Made by a program: the position numbers and the translations under genes. Shown here in pieces: positions 1 to 11,039 of a stretch of DNA of 64,000 nucleotides (positions are counted from its first letter, which is position 1; every line of letters begins with the position of its first letter). This DNA comes from Acanthamoeba sp. SK_2022b. Taxonomy: Eukaryota > Discosea > Longamoebia > Acanthamoebidae. The DNA is taken from assembly GCA_027943245.1 (NCBI GenBank), contig JANDJZ010000181.1, positions 20,046 through 84,045 on the forward strand, given 5' to 3'. The notes below the pieces were generated by a model. The model was not told the DNA's origin, ran no database searches, and saw only the letters and a program-made list of their open reading frames with translations.

Positions 1-563
1 GACAAACACATTCTTACAGCGCAAGATGAGTTTTGATTGAAGGTACACATAGTTTACATTGACGGTCCCGTCAAGAGTGTTGGAGTATGGGGCTCAGTTG
101 CCAGAAGATGACGAGGAAGAAGACGAGGAAGAAGACGAAGGGCTAAGCAGAGTCTCGGCTCGGCGCAGGCTAAGAGCAGACACGTTAACACGCTTACCTC
201 GCGCCGTGCTGAAGCCTAACTCGAACCGAGCACTGCCCACCTCGCTTGCGCCCCTTGTTGTGTTGTTGTCGTCTTCATCCTGAGCTACACGTGCCTGGCG
301 AGAAAATCAGCACGACTTTCTATCCGAGCTGGGGAGGAGCATGTACTCGTTTGCCGAAGGAGAGGTTGGAAGGAGTGCTTAGGTGATCGAAATTCGTGCT
401 GCACATCGCCCTGTGCGATCGCTTATCACGCCCTTGTTCGAGCGGCTGGATACAACATTCAATTTTATTAAGTGCGCGACGAGGAAACAGAGCAAGCTAT
501 GCATCGTACCGGGACGATTTCCATCAGGTTGTTGTCAACGCGTAGAGCGTAATTGTGAGCCAT
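1..563 (-). CDS. Unrecognised protein, 5' part (runs off left edge)
   Basis: This is a spliced model for the first four exons of a minus-strand gene that continues past the window edge. The proposed start ATG is at 563 and the exons are 563-510, 445-347, 294-198 and 92 to the edge. Reading frame is kept across GT-AG introns of 64, 52 and 105 bp. The first exon begins MAHNYALRVDNN and the third contains an acidic, Asn-rich stretch (QDEDDNNTTRG). The last visible exon reads TLDGTVNVNYVYLQSKL, a beta-strand-rich pattern. It is faintly like a carbohydrate-binding or immunoglobulin-like fold, but I cannot assign a family. The next gene on the same strand ends 97 bp upstream at 661. A GA-rich tract at 105-138 falls in the third intron and is not coding in this model. 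The exon chain is inferred from splice signals and open frame only. Confidence 0.5.
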
Positions 564-660
564 TTTTAAAAGCGACATTAGAATTCTAGGCACAATTCTT
601 GGAACTAGAATTCAATCAATTCTTCTTAATATCAAGAATTGGGCTCGAAAAAACAAAATT

Positions 661-2744
661 TCAGTCGTCGTCATCTTCCGCATCGTCATCTTCGTCAACA
701 ACGCGCGGTCCGGTGACGGTGAAGAATTGGTAGGCCAGCCAGTGGTAGTTCTTTTCCCACAGCCCGCGCCCCTCCAATTCGTCCAGCGATACCTCCTTGC
801 ACGACCGTGCAATAAGCTCCTCGAACTGAAGCGCGCAGACAGACAGGCGGGCCAACTGCGTTAGCAGCGTTCATAAAAGGGTGGCGTTTGGGGGGAGGAT
901 CCTACCCTGTCCTCGAGCTGGTGAGCAAGTGGCGGATCGAGGACGGTGACATTAACCTCCAGATTTCGACTGCTCCAGGCATCGAGGTTGAAGGAACCGA
1001 CGTAGGAGTAGATCCCGTCGATGCTGGCCATCTTGGCATGAAGCTTCTTGTCCCACATTTCATAGATCTTGATTCCTCGCTTCAAGAAGGATGAATAAAT
1101 ATGTTGCTGCGCCGCCCTGATCGTCGGTGAGGCCAGGCAGAGCAAGAGAGTTAACCACAACTTTGAATCGTCTAAGCCTTTCCGATGCGAAGGTACCTGA
1201 TAAAGGGAATATCGCTATCGCCTGCGGTGATTATGCGTACGTCGGAGCCGTTGCGAGCGGCCCGAATGATTGCCCTCTGTTTTAGAAATGATCGAAGGCG
1301 CGCATGGCGTTGGGAAACTCCAATTGGTCAATGAGAGAATGCCTTCGATCGGGGTACCTTGATGTTCCGGGGCGGGAGGAAGTACGGCGAGGAGAGATAG
1401 CAACTGTCGGTGGACGATCGAAGAGCTAACCGCAGAGCGCTCTGCACGTCCCTTCTCTGTCGTCGAATGTTGGATTGGAGCACCTGCACAACGACACGCG
1501 AGGCGCGGCGTAGTGGACACCACGCATGTCGTCAGCACGATCATGCCCGCTATGAGCACCTCTGGTAGGTGGGGCGACCAACCTGTACAAAGACTCCGTC
1601 GTTTGATCGCGGCAGGATTGGTCGCCGCTCCACAATCTGCTCTACCCGGTCGATTTCCCTGTGGCATATGATGTTATCGGGGCGAGGCAAACAGTGAACC
1701 TTCACTGGGCCTTGCCACGAGTGTGGGTGTGAGTGGAGTGAGAGAAGTACTCGAGCGGTATGTGCTCCTGGTTAGCGATCAGGGAGTTGAGGAACACGGT
1801 TTCCAGATCCTTCACGGCCGGGCCCTCCAGTTTGATGTGTGTGTCGCTAAACGTCTCTGCATTCGCGTCATCCCAACGGCCGTAGTGCGATGGTGTAAGA
1901 CGCCATGATAATGAGAAACAGTAACGAGGATCGCGACCGCACCTTTCCCGAACGTGTTGAGGCCAGCGTAATCTTCCGAGACGTTCATCCCTCCTAAGAG
2001 AATAGGTCCAAGTCAGCAGCGAGAGAGGACAGTGAACACAATTTTAGAACCCGGGGAGAGAGGCGGCACCGCAGTAGCCGTGGTCGTCCACAATCAGGAG
2101 CTTTTGGTGGTTGCGGAAGGGCCCGTGCCGCCAGCTCTGGAATCGAGAAACGCGGACCGGACCAAACTCGAGGCATGCTGTGAAGCAAAGACGAGGGTCA
2201 GTGAGCTACGACGAGACGGGAGGAGCCGTGAAGTGGCATACAGGCGCCGGCCTTGCGGAGAGGTGCAAGGAATTCGTTGTTGACGCTGCGGGAGCCGATG
2301 GAGTCATAGAGCAGTATCACGTCGCATCCGCGCCTCTTTGCTTGAGTGAGCAGCTCCACTGTGCGCTTGCCCACGCGGTCAGGCTCCAAGGTATACGCCG
2401 ACCACCAGACCTTTTCCTTTGCCTGTAACACGGAGGGGGGCACAGTGTCAGATTTGTGTCTCACGTTATCGCTTTGCACATCGTGCTAGAAATGCACGTG
2501 CAGGTCGCATGGTGGGGCGTACTTGCTGGATGGCGTCCCATTTGGCACCAAATGCATCGTCCCCGTGAGTGTAGAGGGTGATCTTGTTGCCGTCCGAGTG
2601 CCCACCCAGAGGCAGGAGGGTCTGCAGGGTAGGCTGCCAGCGCTGCGACACGATTTCCCAAAGATTGGCGGCGCGGTGCCACCGCTGGGCCAAGTAGGGC
2701 GAAAAAACCCTCCTTACCTTGTCGGCAATCTCCTTCTCGCTCAT
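661..2744 (-). CDS. Phospholipase D superfamily protein, cardiolipin-synthase-like
   Basis: PLD-superfamily enzymes hydrolyse or transfer phosphodiester bonds of phospholipids; the two-HKD layout is that of bacterial cardiolipin synthases. Both catalytic motifs are visible after splicing. HKD1 is HQKLLIVDDHGYCGGMNVSEDYAG, read across the intron at about 2063-2011. HKD2 is HAKMASIDGIYSYVGSFNLD near 1040-980. Between them are SDTHIKLEGPAVKDLE, typical of the first domain's end, and DVRIITAGDSDIPFIRY. The first domain also has WWSAYTLEPDRVGKRTVELL. A well-defined intron is 2423-2522. The C-terminus is acidic (VDEDDDAEDDDD) and the stop codon is at 661-663. The start is uncertain: ATG 2744 is the first in-frame ATG, but open frame continues upstream without one, so a further 5' exon is possible. 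A 33-nt GTAAGG...CAG stretch just inside the first exon might be a very short intron. Substrate is unknown; mitochondrial cardiolipin synthesis or lipid remodelling are guesses. Confidence 0.8.
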
Positions 2745-2903
2745 CTCGTGCACACTGCACTGACCCCCTTCCTGCAATACGATCTTTTTGATTTACCGGG
2801 AGCGACCACCTTGTGTGGGGGCAGGAAATGCGAGGAAAATCGGGGATCGTGTGTAACAAATATTTGATACATTCCCGTGATGGTGTAGAAAAAAAAATCC
2901 TCG

Positions 2904-3272
2904 CTAGCCCAAGGCCTTCATGGTCTTATACTCGACCAGGGACTTGATTCGGGCGGCCAGCCCATTCTCGACAAATACGGTATCGCCACGCACGATCATT
3001 GCCCTGTACAAGAGGGCCCACGCCGAGACGAGTTGGCGGAAGCCGCGCAAAACAAGGTCCGGGAGGAGTGCATGTACCTTTTTGGTCCTAGAGAGATGAT
3101 GAGGATCCTGGTGCCGGGCTTGTACGGGCGCATAGACTTGCCACTCTCCATGGCTATGATGTTCTTGACGACCACGCTGGCATGCTTCTCGGCATTCTGT
3201 TTGCAATTTATAAGCTTCACGGAGGCAAGGAGATAGACAGACAGAGGAGACAGACAGACAGACAGACAGACA

Positions 3273-3350
<78 letters not shown>

Positions 3351-5142
3351 AGAAAGAGTTGGGGAGCATGCCTGAGCGAGCTTCTCTTCATCAACGTCGG
3401 CCACATCGCCCAACGCAAAGATGTTGGGATGACGCTCGACCTGCAGGTGCTCATTCACCTTGATGTGCCCCTTCTCAGACAGCAGATCGGCGCACTCGGC
3501 CCTCATGAAGTCGGTGTTGGGCACGAAGCCCACGCAGAAGTAGGCCATGTCGGTTTTGACTTTCTCTCCCTTTTACGGAGAACCGCGATGTTAGACACAC
3601 AAGAGATGGGGGGGGTGCGGACTCACCTTGGTGGTGACCAGCGAATCGCCGTCAGAGCCCACCACCTTTTGATCCTTAAGGATGCGAACGTTGGCCGTCG
3701 ATGAGAGGTACCGCTTGATGTTCTTATGAGCCCCTTTGCAACATCGCTCAAGCATTTTCTTGCCCGAGTAAATGAGGGTCAGCTGCTTATCTGCAGCAGA
3801 CAACAAGACTGTCAGCACACTCTTGCGGCCAAGTCGATTGCAATGAGGGAGAGGGCTCGAATGGCAGCGTCTGGTGGCGTACCTGGGCAGTAATGGATGA
3901 TCTCTCCTGCAATCTCGATGCCCACCGGCCCAGCGCCAACGACGGTTATGTGTGTAGCTTTGAGCAGAGCCGGATGATATCTGTGGCGCGAGCGCATTGC
4001 GAGAGATGAGTGTGCGTGCGTGGTGTTAGTGCACGCCAATGAGCGCTGTCGACTGAAAAGCTTGCGAAGGAGGAGCGCATGGCTTACTCTCGGAGTGATG
4101 AGGGATGAAGAGGGTCGACGATGAGCAGTTGGTCGTTGCCCTCAACCGGGATTCGATATCGGGAGCCAGTACAGATCACCAGGTAGTCGTAGGCCAGCGG
4201 CCCGTGGGACTTGAGCTGGAGAGTGTTGCCGTCGGTGTTCAGGCCCACGACTTCATCGACCACGATCGTGCAGTGCTCCAGATACTGAAAGCATGGAGAC
4301 GCGGAGACGTGGAGGTGAGATGACTGCTGATGTGACATTGAGCCGCAGTCATCGAGCCGAAAAAAGGGGGAGCGGTTGAAACGCACGTGCGAGTGCGGCG
4401 CGGAGACTTTGTCGAGGTGGTCGATGTCGCACACGCAGGCGGGAAGCGAGATGTTGCATATGAAGCTGTCTTTGTTGTCCACCAGCGTGACGTCGAACGA
4501 CGACTGCAGCTTCATCGCTACCTTTCGGCCGGCAAAGCCGCCTCCCACCACCACGACCTTCCTCCTCTCCGCGAAGCGGTAGAGCGCGTGCTCTCCCTGG
4601 CATACACACCACGGCCTGGTGAGTGAGATGGAGTCCGGAGAGAAAGACGGGAGGAACAGTACGAGCGCGTGCTTGTCCTCCGCTCCTCCTGCCTCCTTCA
4701 CCGGCACGACCACACCCTCCTCGAGGAGGCGCCGCACTAGCTCGAGAGCTGCGCTGCGATCGCTCGCGCTCGGCCAGTTCTTCATTACCCATTCGACTGC
4801 CTCAGCACCTGTGTGGTTCCCGATGGCGTCAGCCTACTGGCTTGCCCCCCCCCCAACCAGGCGGACCCAAAATAGAAGTGCAAGCAGGGCGGCACCGATG
4901 AAGCAGTCGGCGTGAGAGCGCAGGAAGCCTTCGCGATGGTCTCGCACTGGGAAGCCTGTGCCAGGCCGGCGTACGGCCGCCACCAGCCTCATCCACTCTG
5001 TGAATCCGTCGCCCTCAATTTCAGCCTCGCTTTCCAGTCGTAGCTCTTCCTTGACCACATCAATCTCTTCCTTGGCGGTTTCTATTTCGACTTCTTTGGC
5101 CTCTTCCGTCTCTTCCTTTGCGGTGCCCACCCCGACCTCCAT
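2904..5142 (-). CDS. DEP domain fused to AIFM2/FSP1-like FAD-NAD(P)H oxidoreductase
   Basis: The start ATG at 5142 opens an acidic, Glu/Lys-rich leader, then a DEP domain: FTEWMRLVAAVRR, HADCFIG spliced to AEAVEWVMKNWPSASDRSAA, LVRRLLEEGVVVPV and EHALYRF. DEP domains bind membranes or signalling partners. A class II pyridine-nucleotide oxidoreductase follows directly. It has the FAD-binding Rossmann motif KVVVVGGGFAGRKVA, the ATG-like motif DYLVICTGSRY, the NAD(P)H-binding motif HITVVGAGPVGIEIAGE and a C-terminal FAD motif HPNIFALGDVAD. The order and spacing match the AIFM2/FSP1/NDE family, which moves electrons from NAD(P)H to quinones. A C-terminal KSLVEYKTMKALG precedes the stop at 2904-2906. 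The intron at 3197-3371 appears to be GC-AG and holds a large microsatellite. The DEP fusion is unusual for this family as I know it. Function as a quinone reductase is inferred from family. Confidence 0.85.
3251..3350. repeat. Compound microsatellite (CAGA)n-(CA)n-(GA)n
   Basis: Tandem CAGA units from about 3251 run into roughly 30 CA units up to 3331, then GA units to 3350. All of it lies inside an intron of the oxidoreductase gene. On the transcribed (minus) strand it reads CT, then TG, then TCTG repeats. Copy number from assembled sequence may be inaccurate. Confidence 0.97.
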
Positions 5143-5850
5143 AGCTGTTATGCCTCGTCGACATACAATTTTAGAACGGTTCTAAAAAGCCGCTTCCCCG
5201 CTTGCGGGACCTGACGCCCGCTCGTTGTCTTGCCCTTGCGTAACGTGGTCCGCGAGAACGACCGTAATCGCCAATGCCGAGGATAGTCGCCACAGCTACA
5301 GTGGCAATTCGCAGCAAGACGTAGCTTGCGCTGAAGCCGGGGGAAGAAGGAAGCGAGAAGGGTGCCTCGCGAGGCCTTTGGTGAGGAGAGAGGCAACCCG
5401 CGCAACGTATTAAGGCCGAGTAGCTCCGCTGCTTCGCATTATTTACGTGCATGAGCTCTGGCCAGGAGCGTATGAGCAAAACATCTCGTACACGCCGAGG
5501 GCTTCCTAGGCCTGGGCCGGCGCATAGTTGGTGTGCGTCGCTGCCCCTTAATACTGGGGCCACGTGGGGCAATAAAATCACTTATGCTCGCCCAACCAGC
5601 TGCTCGTGTCCCGAAAAAGCGGTAGAAACGGGAAGCTACGGGGCTGCACTCCGCGGCAAATAGACAACAGACCGCAACCACCCGGGGGACGAAGGCGGTA
5701 CGTATTGACAGTCATTTCTTCCCACCAGCCGCACGCCAGCCGCCCCACCAGCTCGCTCACTTACCCCGGACATAGATCGACGTTGACGCAAGGAGTGGGT
5801 GCGGCAGTTCTCGAGACCTACGCACAACACACAGAAGAATTATAGCGAAG
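5143..5850. promoter_or_regulatory. Divergent intergenic region
   Basis: These 708 bp separate the starts of the minus-strand oxidoreductase (5142) and the plus-strand RhoGEF (5851) and must hold both promoters. Open frames here on both strands are Arg/Ser-rich, have no family signature and look spurious. I see no tRNA or repeat, and no convincing TATA box. Confidence 0.4.
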
Positions 5851-7492
5851 ATGTGGGGACAGTCTTCGAGGGGGTTCGACAGAAGGAACGCCTACTTCAG
5901 GCCCATAGAAGACGAAGAGCAGATGGCGTGTTCGTCGTCTTCCCCATCTGCTGCGTCGTCGCCCGTGTCGTTTTGGTCTTCGACTTCGACGGCTACCAAG
6001 TGCGATAAGCCAGCCGTGAGTGAGGACGATCTGCTGGCCTCTCTCCACGAGGAGGCCCTCAAGGACCGCGAGCGCATGAAACTCATCAACGAGCTTATCC
6101 TCTCCGAACGTGATTACGTTCAGGACCTTGAAACCATCAACTCCGTACTATTCTCCTCCCTTTTTGGGCGGCTCGCACCTGATCATCAGGGTCTCGATCG
6201 CGCCAGCCTTTGGTGGGGGGGGGGTGTAGCGCCACACCATAACTCACTTAATTGTCGACACTTGCCAGTTGTTTTTGCAGCCGCTGCGCAAGCGACGCAT
6301 CGTGCCCGAGAACGACGTGGGGCAGCTCTTCTCGACTCTGCCAGCCATAATCTCCCTCAACAAGGCCCTTCTGGGCGCAGTGGTGGGTAGCTATACGCAA
6401 GCCGAGGCCTACAACCGAAGCATCGACGCCACCGTGGCGTCCCTGATGCAGAACAAGAGCGCGGGTGGCGGAGGCGGCGGTCGCGGGGGCTTCAGCGCCG
6501 TCATGACCGCGCGCGGCCTCATCAGCCTCGCGAGCGTCAAGCGCAAGGAGTGCCTCATCGCCGACGCCTTCCAGCAGATGGCGGGCTATCTGAAGGTGTA
6601 TACGACCTACTCGACCCGCTTCGTGGACGCTGTGGCCATCATCAAGCGCCATAGGACGGCCAACCCGGCGTTTGGAGCCTTCCTCGAGGAGGTCAAGGGC
6701 GCCCCGGAGTGCCGCGGCCGCGACATGAAGACCCTCATGCTGCGGCCGGTCCAGCGCCTGTGCCAATACATCACCATCCTCGACGACCTCGTGCGCAGTA
6801 CCCCGCGCACCCACGGCGACTACGAGCTCCTCGCCCAGACCGCCGCCAAGGTGCAGGACACCGCGCGGGATGCCGAGGAGTCGCTCCTCACGCTCCAGAT
6901 GGCCGCCAAGGATGCCGACGAGACCACCACCACCACGACCGCCCACACCACAGCTACGCTCCGCGGCTCGAGGGGTTCATCCAACTACCGACGGCGGAAG
7001 AGCAGCATGTCCGAGGAGTCCTCCGCGCGAGTCGAGCGAAGGCGCGACAGCCTGGCCGAGATGCCCAACATCGAGCTGCTCGAGCCCAAGTCTGCCACTG
7101 CTGCTGCTGCTGCAGCGGGCGAAAACCGACGGCCTAAGCGACAGGTCAGCTGGCGGTTCAGCCTGAGCCGCTCGGCAGCTCTCTCGACCGTCGGCGGACA
7201 CGCCCAGCGGTCGTTCTCGGTCGGTGACAGCGGCAGTGGTGACAACGGCGAGAGCGGAGAGTCCCTCCTGTCCCTCCTGCAGAGGGAAAAGCAGCAGCAG
7301 CCAACCGCCGGCCCCACCAAGGGCGGCAGCAGCGGCAGCGGCAACCGCAGGCAGCGAGGGCTCAAGCGGGGCGGCTCGCTCACCAACACGGGCAGCGCCA
7401 AGGCCCAGCCTCGACGGGTCAACTCCTCCGCCGCCCTCTGCCGATGCGAGAGCGCCACCGGGGTGACCTTCAAGGGCGGCCTCGTGTGTTAA
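5851..7492 (+). CDS. RhoGEF (Dbl-homology) protein without a visible PH domain
   Basis: Two exons, 5851-6144 and 6269-7492, give 505 residues with the frame preserved. The intron is 124 bp and contains a G10-type homopolymer. Residues of about 75-310 form a Dbl-homology domain: KLINELILSERDYVQDLE (CR1), spliced to FLQPLRKRRIVPENDV, and the CR3 signature LRPVQRLCQYITILDDLV followed by HGDYELLAQTAAKVQ. DH domains catalyse GDP release from Rho/Rac GTPases at membranes and control actin. The C-terminal 190 residues are low-complexity Ser/Ala/Gly/Arg with basic clusters and short polyalanine and polyglycine runs. I see no PH domain after the DH domain, whereas most Dbl GEFs have DH-PH in tandem. 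The N-terminal 60 residues are Ser-rich. ATG 5851 is supported by an open frame running straight into the DH domain. Confidence 0.87.
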
Positions 7493-8052
7493 GCGTCTCT
7501 CTTCCATTTTTGTCTCTGCTCGTCTTCGCCGTGGCCTCGAGGAGACGCGAGGCCCAACCGCACGAAGCAACAAGCGCCCAGAATATGTACAAATACACCC
7601 GCGGGCAACGCCTCCGGTTAGGATGAACCCATAAAACAAAATACCACCCTCGAACTCCCCTCCGCTATACCACTTCTCCGTCTCCTCCGTCTTTCCTGGC
7701 TCTTCTCGCAGGGGGTAGTCCACATCTCATCACCCTGTTGGTGCACTTATGCCGCCACACTTCACACCAGCTTCCGTCGAGCGTGAACCCCACGTGTCTG
7801 TCCTGTAAACCGGTGGCCCAAGTCTCCCGTTCGCCAACAAGCTCCCCTTCATTCATTCTCCCACGCTACAGTGAGTGCCTTGATTGGGGGGGGGGGTGTA
7901 GGGAAAGAAAGAGCTAAAGGCAGGGGTCACTCGAACGTGCTTCCTCCATCCGGGGAGCACTGTACTTCATCATCACACATCTGTACATATCCCTTATCTC
8001 GTGTGTCGGTTGACTCCTGCCCTCTTGACCGCATGCGCACCAACGGCGCGTC
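7493..8052. other. Convergent intergenic region (3' UTRs)
   Basis: 560 bp between the stop codons of the RhoGEF (+) and the GOS28-like SNARE (-). It has a G-run at 7887-7896 and no supported gene. It probably carries both 3' UTRs. Confidence 0.5.
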
Positions 8053-9120
8053 TTAGCTGCGGAGCCAGTAGAAGAGGAGGAAGCAGATGCAAAAGGCGAT
8101 GAACGAGCCCAAGATGACCATGTCCTTGTACTTCTTCTTCTTGATCGAGCCCATAATTGAGTTGATTCCCGGCAACGAGCCTGCAGAGCCGGATGACATT
8201 AGATACCAGCGGCACCACCAGCTCTGAAGTGATCAGTACCTCGCATGCCGGCGAGGGTAGCCAGCGTGTTCTGGAGCAGCGACCTTTGGCCAGCGAGCTG
8301 CTCTCGAGCCTCCTGTGCTTGGCTGGTCGCGCGCACCCGGACGCGGGAGGGTAAGGGCCACGAGGCGAGTGCCGAGAAGGGAAGGCCCCGTACCCAATGA
8401 GCTGGTCCGCGATGTGATCGATTCCGTGAATGCTGCCCCGCTCTCGCAGCATGTTCTCCGTTCGTGAGTTCATGCCCGTGTTCTTCTTGTACTCGCTGAT
8501 GGCCACGATGGAAAGCACCATTGCATGACACAAGGCATGAGAAACAGGCCGATTGGCAAGCGCAGGGCAGCGAAGCAAAGAGGACTCCGCACAGCGAAGA
8601 AGTTTGAAACTTACCTGATGTCATCGCGCACAGAGAGCAACAGGTCGGCGTGCTCCCGTGTCTGCATGATGTTTGCCTACACGTGCCAAGTGAAGTTCAA
8701 TCAACACTGCACAGTGCAAACAAGGAGGAAGTAGGGCTTACCCTGGTCTTCTTGTAATCAAGTTGAAAGTCGTGCAGCTTGCCTCGGTGATGCTGCAAAA
8801 TGTGAGGCAAGGCCACGCTGGCGTCGCATCGGCTCATTTTATCGTTGATTTCAGACAGCTGCGCGAGAGAAATCAGCAAGCTGCGGTGAGGCTGGGGGGG
8901 GGGGTTGGCGCTCTACTTTAAGCAGCAACTGATCAATCTCTAGGGCCATCGAGTTAGAGACATCTTCAGACCATGGGCTAGTGGTGAGGCTGTGATCTTC
9001 CTCTCGCAACAGGGTCGAATGCGCGAAATTGGCACCCAGCTTTGAGTAAGATACCAATTTGACATCTAGCATGCTCTCAATCTTGCGGGCGTCCTTCCTC
9101 AGTTCTTCCAGCGATGCCAT
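8053..9120 (-). CDS. GOSR1: Golgi SNAP receptor, Qb-SNARE of the GOS28/GOS1 type
   Basis: GOS28 is a Golgi Qb-SNARE in ER-Golgi and intra-Golgi membrane fusion. The ATG at 9120 starts MASLEELRKDARKIESMLD followed by KLVSYSKLGANF, the characteristic N-terminus. Spliced exons continue with LSEINDKMSRCDASVALPHI, KLHDFQLDYKKTR, ANIMQTREHADLLLSVRDDI and EYKKNTGMNSRTENMLRERG. The SNARE helix is IDHIADQLIGQAQEAREQLA then GQRSLLQNTLATLAGM; the Q of LAGQRS fits the zero-layer glutamine. The protein ends with a basic KKKKYKD, a single membrane anchor (MVILGSFIAFCICFLLFYWL) and RS, as expected for a tail-anchored SNARE. The stop is at 8053-8055. About five short introns are present. The start lies 143 bp from the divergent PARP16-like gene. 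Confidence 0.92.
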
Positions 9121-9263
9121 TGTTCCCTCAACCCAACGCGTGCGTGAAGCGAGTGATGTTGCTGTTCTCCGCCACGTCAGCGGTGTTTTTATATATATTT
9201 CTTTTTCAGTTTCGGGAAACTGAATAAAAAAACAATCACACAGAAAGTTCAACACACCGGTTG
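9121..9263. promoter_or_regulatory. Short shared promoter region between SNARE and PARP16-like genes
   Basis: Only 143 bp separate the two divergent start codons. An A/T-rich core (GTTTTTATATATATTTC, about 9183-9199) could serve as a TATA-like element on either strand. Bidirectional use is an inference. Confidence 0.45.
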
Positions 9264-10755
9264 ATGGATAGGGCAGAGAGCGAAACAAGGCAGGTGCCGA
9301 CTCCAGAAGCTGAGGAGGTGCTGCATAAAAAAGACCTGGAAGTACGTGTCAGCAGTCAGTTGGCTAGCAGGTATGCTGCACCTTCCAAAAAGAACGGTGG
9401 CTGGCGCTAGTCATCTCACCTCTCACGTCACGGCAGCATCTTAGGGTGTGATCTTCTGTTGAGTCTCTTTTTCACAGCACTTAACAGCTACAGACGAGCA
9501 ACAATCTGTCAACCGTTCCCCACCTTCTTCTCGACAGGAGCTTTGCACGCAAAGATCAGGGATTTTGATCAACTTGTACACTACCCCACCCCCACGCCTT
9601 TCATTGATCTTGACACTCACTCTGTGACATGGGATGCAGGTAAATATTCTGCAAACGCTACCTCCCCTGAGAACACTTGCTGCTGACGAAGGTGCCCACA
9701 TCACGGCCTCAACCAGCACTGGGCAACTTTCTTTGTTGGCTGATGTCTCTTTGTCATGTAGAGGCTGTACGCAAGCTGCCGCTCAATTCGTTGCGACTCC
9801 TCGATTGGCTCTTCAGTCCTCCGGCTTTCCGCTTGAAACCGATCGCCGTAGACGAGGTGGCTGTTCCCCCTCTCTCTTCTATCGAACCTCAACCAGAAGT
9901 GATGTTGAGCATGTCAATTGATGTCGCCGCGCAGTTCAATGCCAGAACCTCCTTCCTCTCCGCGACTGCTCTGGCATCCAAATCGGGGTCACTGCCACAA
10001 CACATCTTCGAAGTTGTCTACGGGGAGTCACCTTCGTCCTCCGTCTCAGGAGCAGGTACGCCGTCTCCATACCTTCCTTTCCACGAGTCGGTTGGTTCGC
10101 AAGTGCCAATCCTTGTCACTTGTGCAGCGTCTTTTGCTATAGAAGCCCTGCATCGATATCGGTCTGTCGCCCAGAAGCACGGCACAGTGATAGGGTAGGG
10201 CACCCCCGACCCACGTCCCCTCTTTCTTTACGCCGCGTCCCGTCACTAGTCACATCTGTTGATTGCCACGGCGCGTGTCAGGTACCACGCTTCGTCGCTG
10301 GAGAACTTCCACTCCATATTGTGGAACGGGCTTGACACCAAGTATGCGAAGGAGGGTCTCTTTGGCGAAGGTAAGACCGCAGCTCGACTCTGTCTATCGT
10401 GTGTTTTCCGTTTGCATGGCGCGCAAGGGAAGCTCACGCGATACAAACATCCATCAAGGGATCTACCTTTCGACCGACGCTTCCGTGTGCATGACCTTCT
10501 GGACATCCGCTCCTTCGTGGGAACGGAGCATCATTGGCCCACGAATAGGACTCATTGCCGGGTGTGAGGTGAGTGTCTCTTCCTCTGTGAGTTTCTTCAC
10601 CTAATCACTATGATCTCCCAGGTGGCCAATGATCCCGAGTACGTATCCCACGGCAAGCGAGAGACCAACAGCTCGCAATTGCCGGAGCAGTACCTCCTCT
10701 CCAAGAGTAACGATCACGTCCGAGTACGTTTGAAGGCCGGCCCTGCGCGCGCGCG

Positions 10756-10820
<65 letters not shown>

Positions 10821-11039
10821 CGTCACCGAGACTTTGGTGTTCTTACTTTGCGCATGATGGCTGACCAGGTCAAGTATCTGCTCGTGCTCTCGGAAGCGCC
10901 CAAGCCCAAGGCGCCACCAAGGAAGATTAACAAGAACGCGCTGGTGATCTTCCTCTTCGTGCTCCTTCTCGCCTTCGTGGCCTTCCTACGTTCTCCCACC
11001 TGGAAGCGTCTTCGCAACAAGTGGCTCGCTCACTATTGA
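9264..11039 (+). CDS. PARP16: PARP16-like mono-ADP-ribosyltransferase, tail-anchored
   Basis: PARP16 (ARTD15) is an ER tail-anchored enzyme that adds single ADP-ribose units to proteins and acts in the unfolded-protein response in animals. Exon 1 is about 9264-9345 (MDRAESETRQVPTPEAEE). Exon 2, from about 9445, carries SLFFTALNSYRRATICQPFP, matching the family's alpha-helical N-terminal domain. The catalytic part is spread over several exons: RYHASSLENFHSILWNGLD (NAD-binding His), LFGEG spliced to GIYLSTDASVCMTF (second-position Tyr), and RVKYLLVLSEAPKPKAP (third-position Tyr). This H-Y-Y set is the one seen in mono-ADP-ribosylating members. The C-terminus has one hydrophobic segment, ALVIFLFVLLLAFVAFL, followed by a short basic tail. 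A (GC)n(AC)n microsatellite fills one intron. Exon boundaries in the middle are approximate. Confidence 0.9.
10745..10819. repeat. Microsatellite (GC)n-(AC)n
   Basis: About 9 GC units (10745-10763) run directly into about 27 AC units (to 10819), inside an intron of the PARP16-like gene. The GC half can form Z-DNA or hairpins. Confidence 0.97.

Noticed and set aside
3251..3350. CRISPR array or other spaced repeats
   Set aside because: All tandem repeats in the window are simple microsatellites without spacers. The genome is eukaryotic and no cas genes are present.
5148..5581. Coding potential of open frames in the 5143-5850 gap
   Set aside because: The frames are Arg/Ser-rich, overlap one another on both strands, lack splice-supported continuation and resemble no family.
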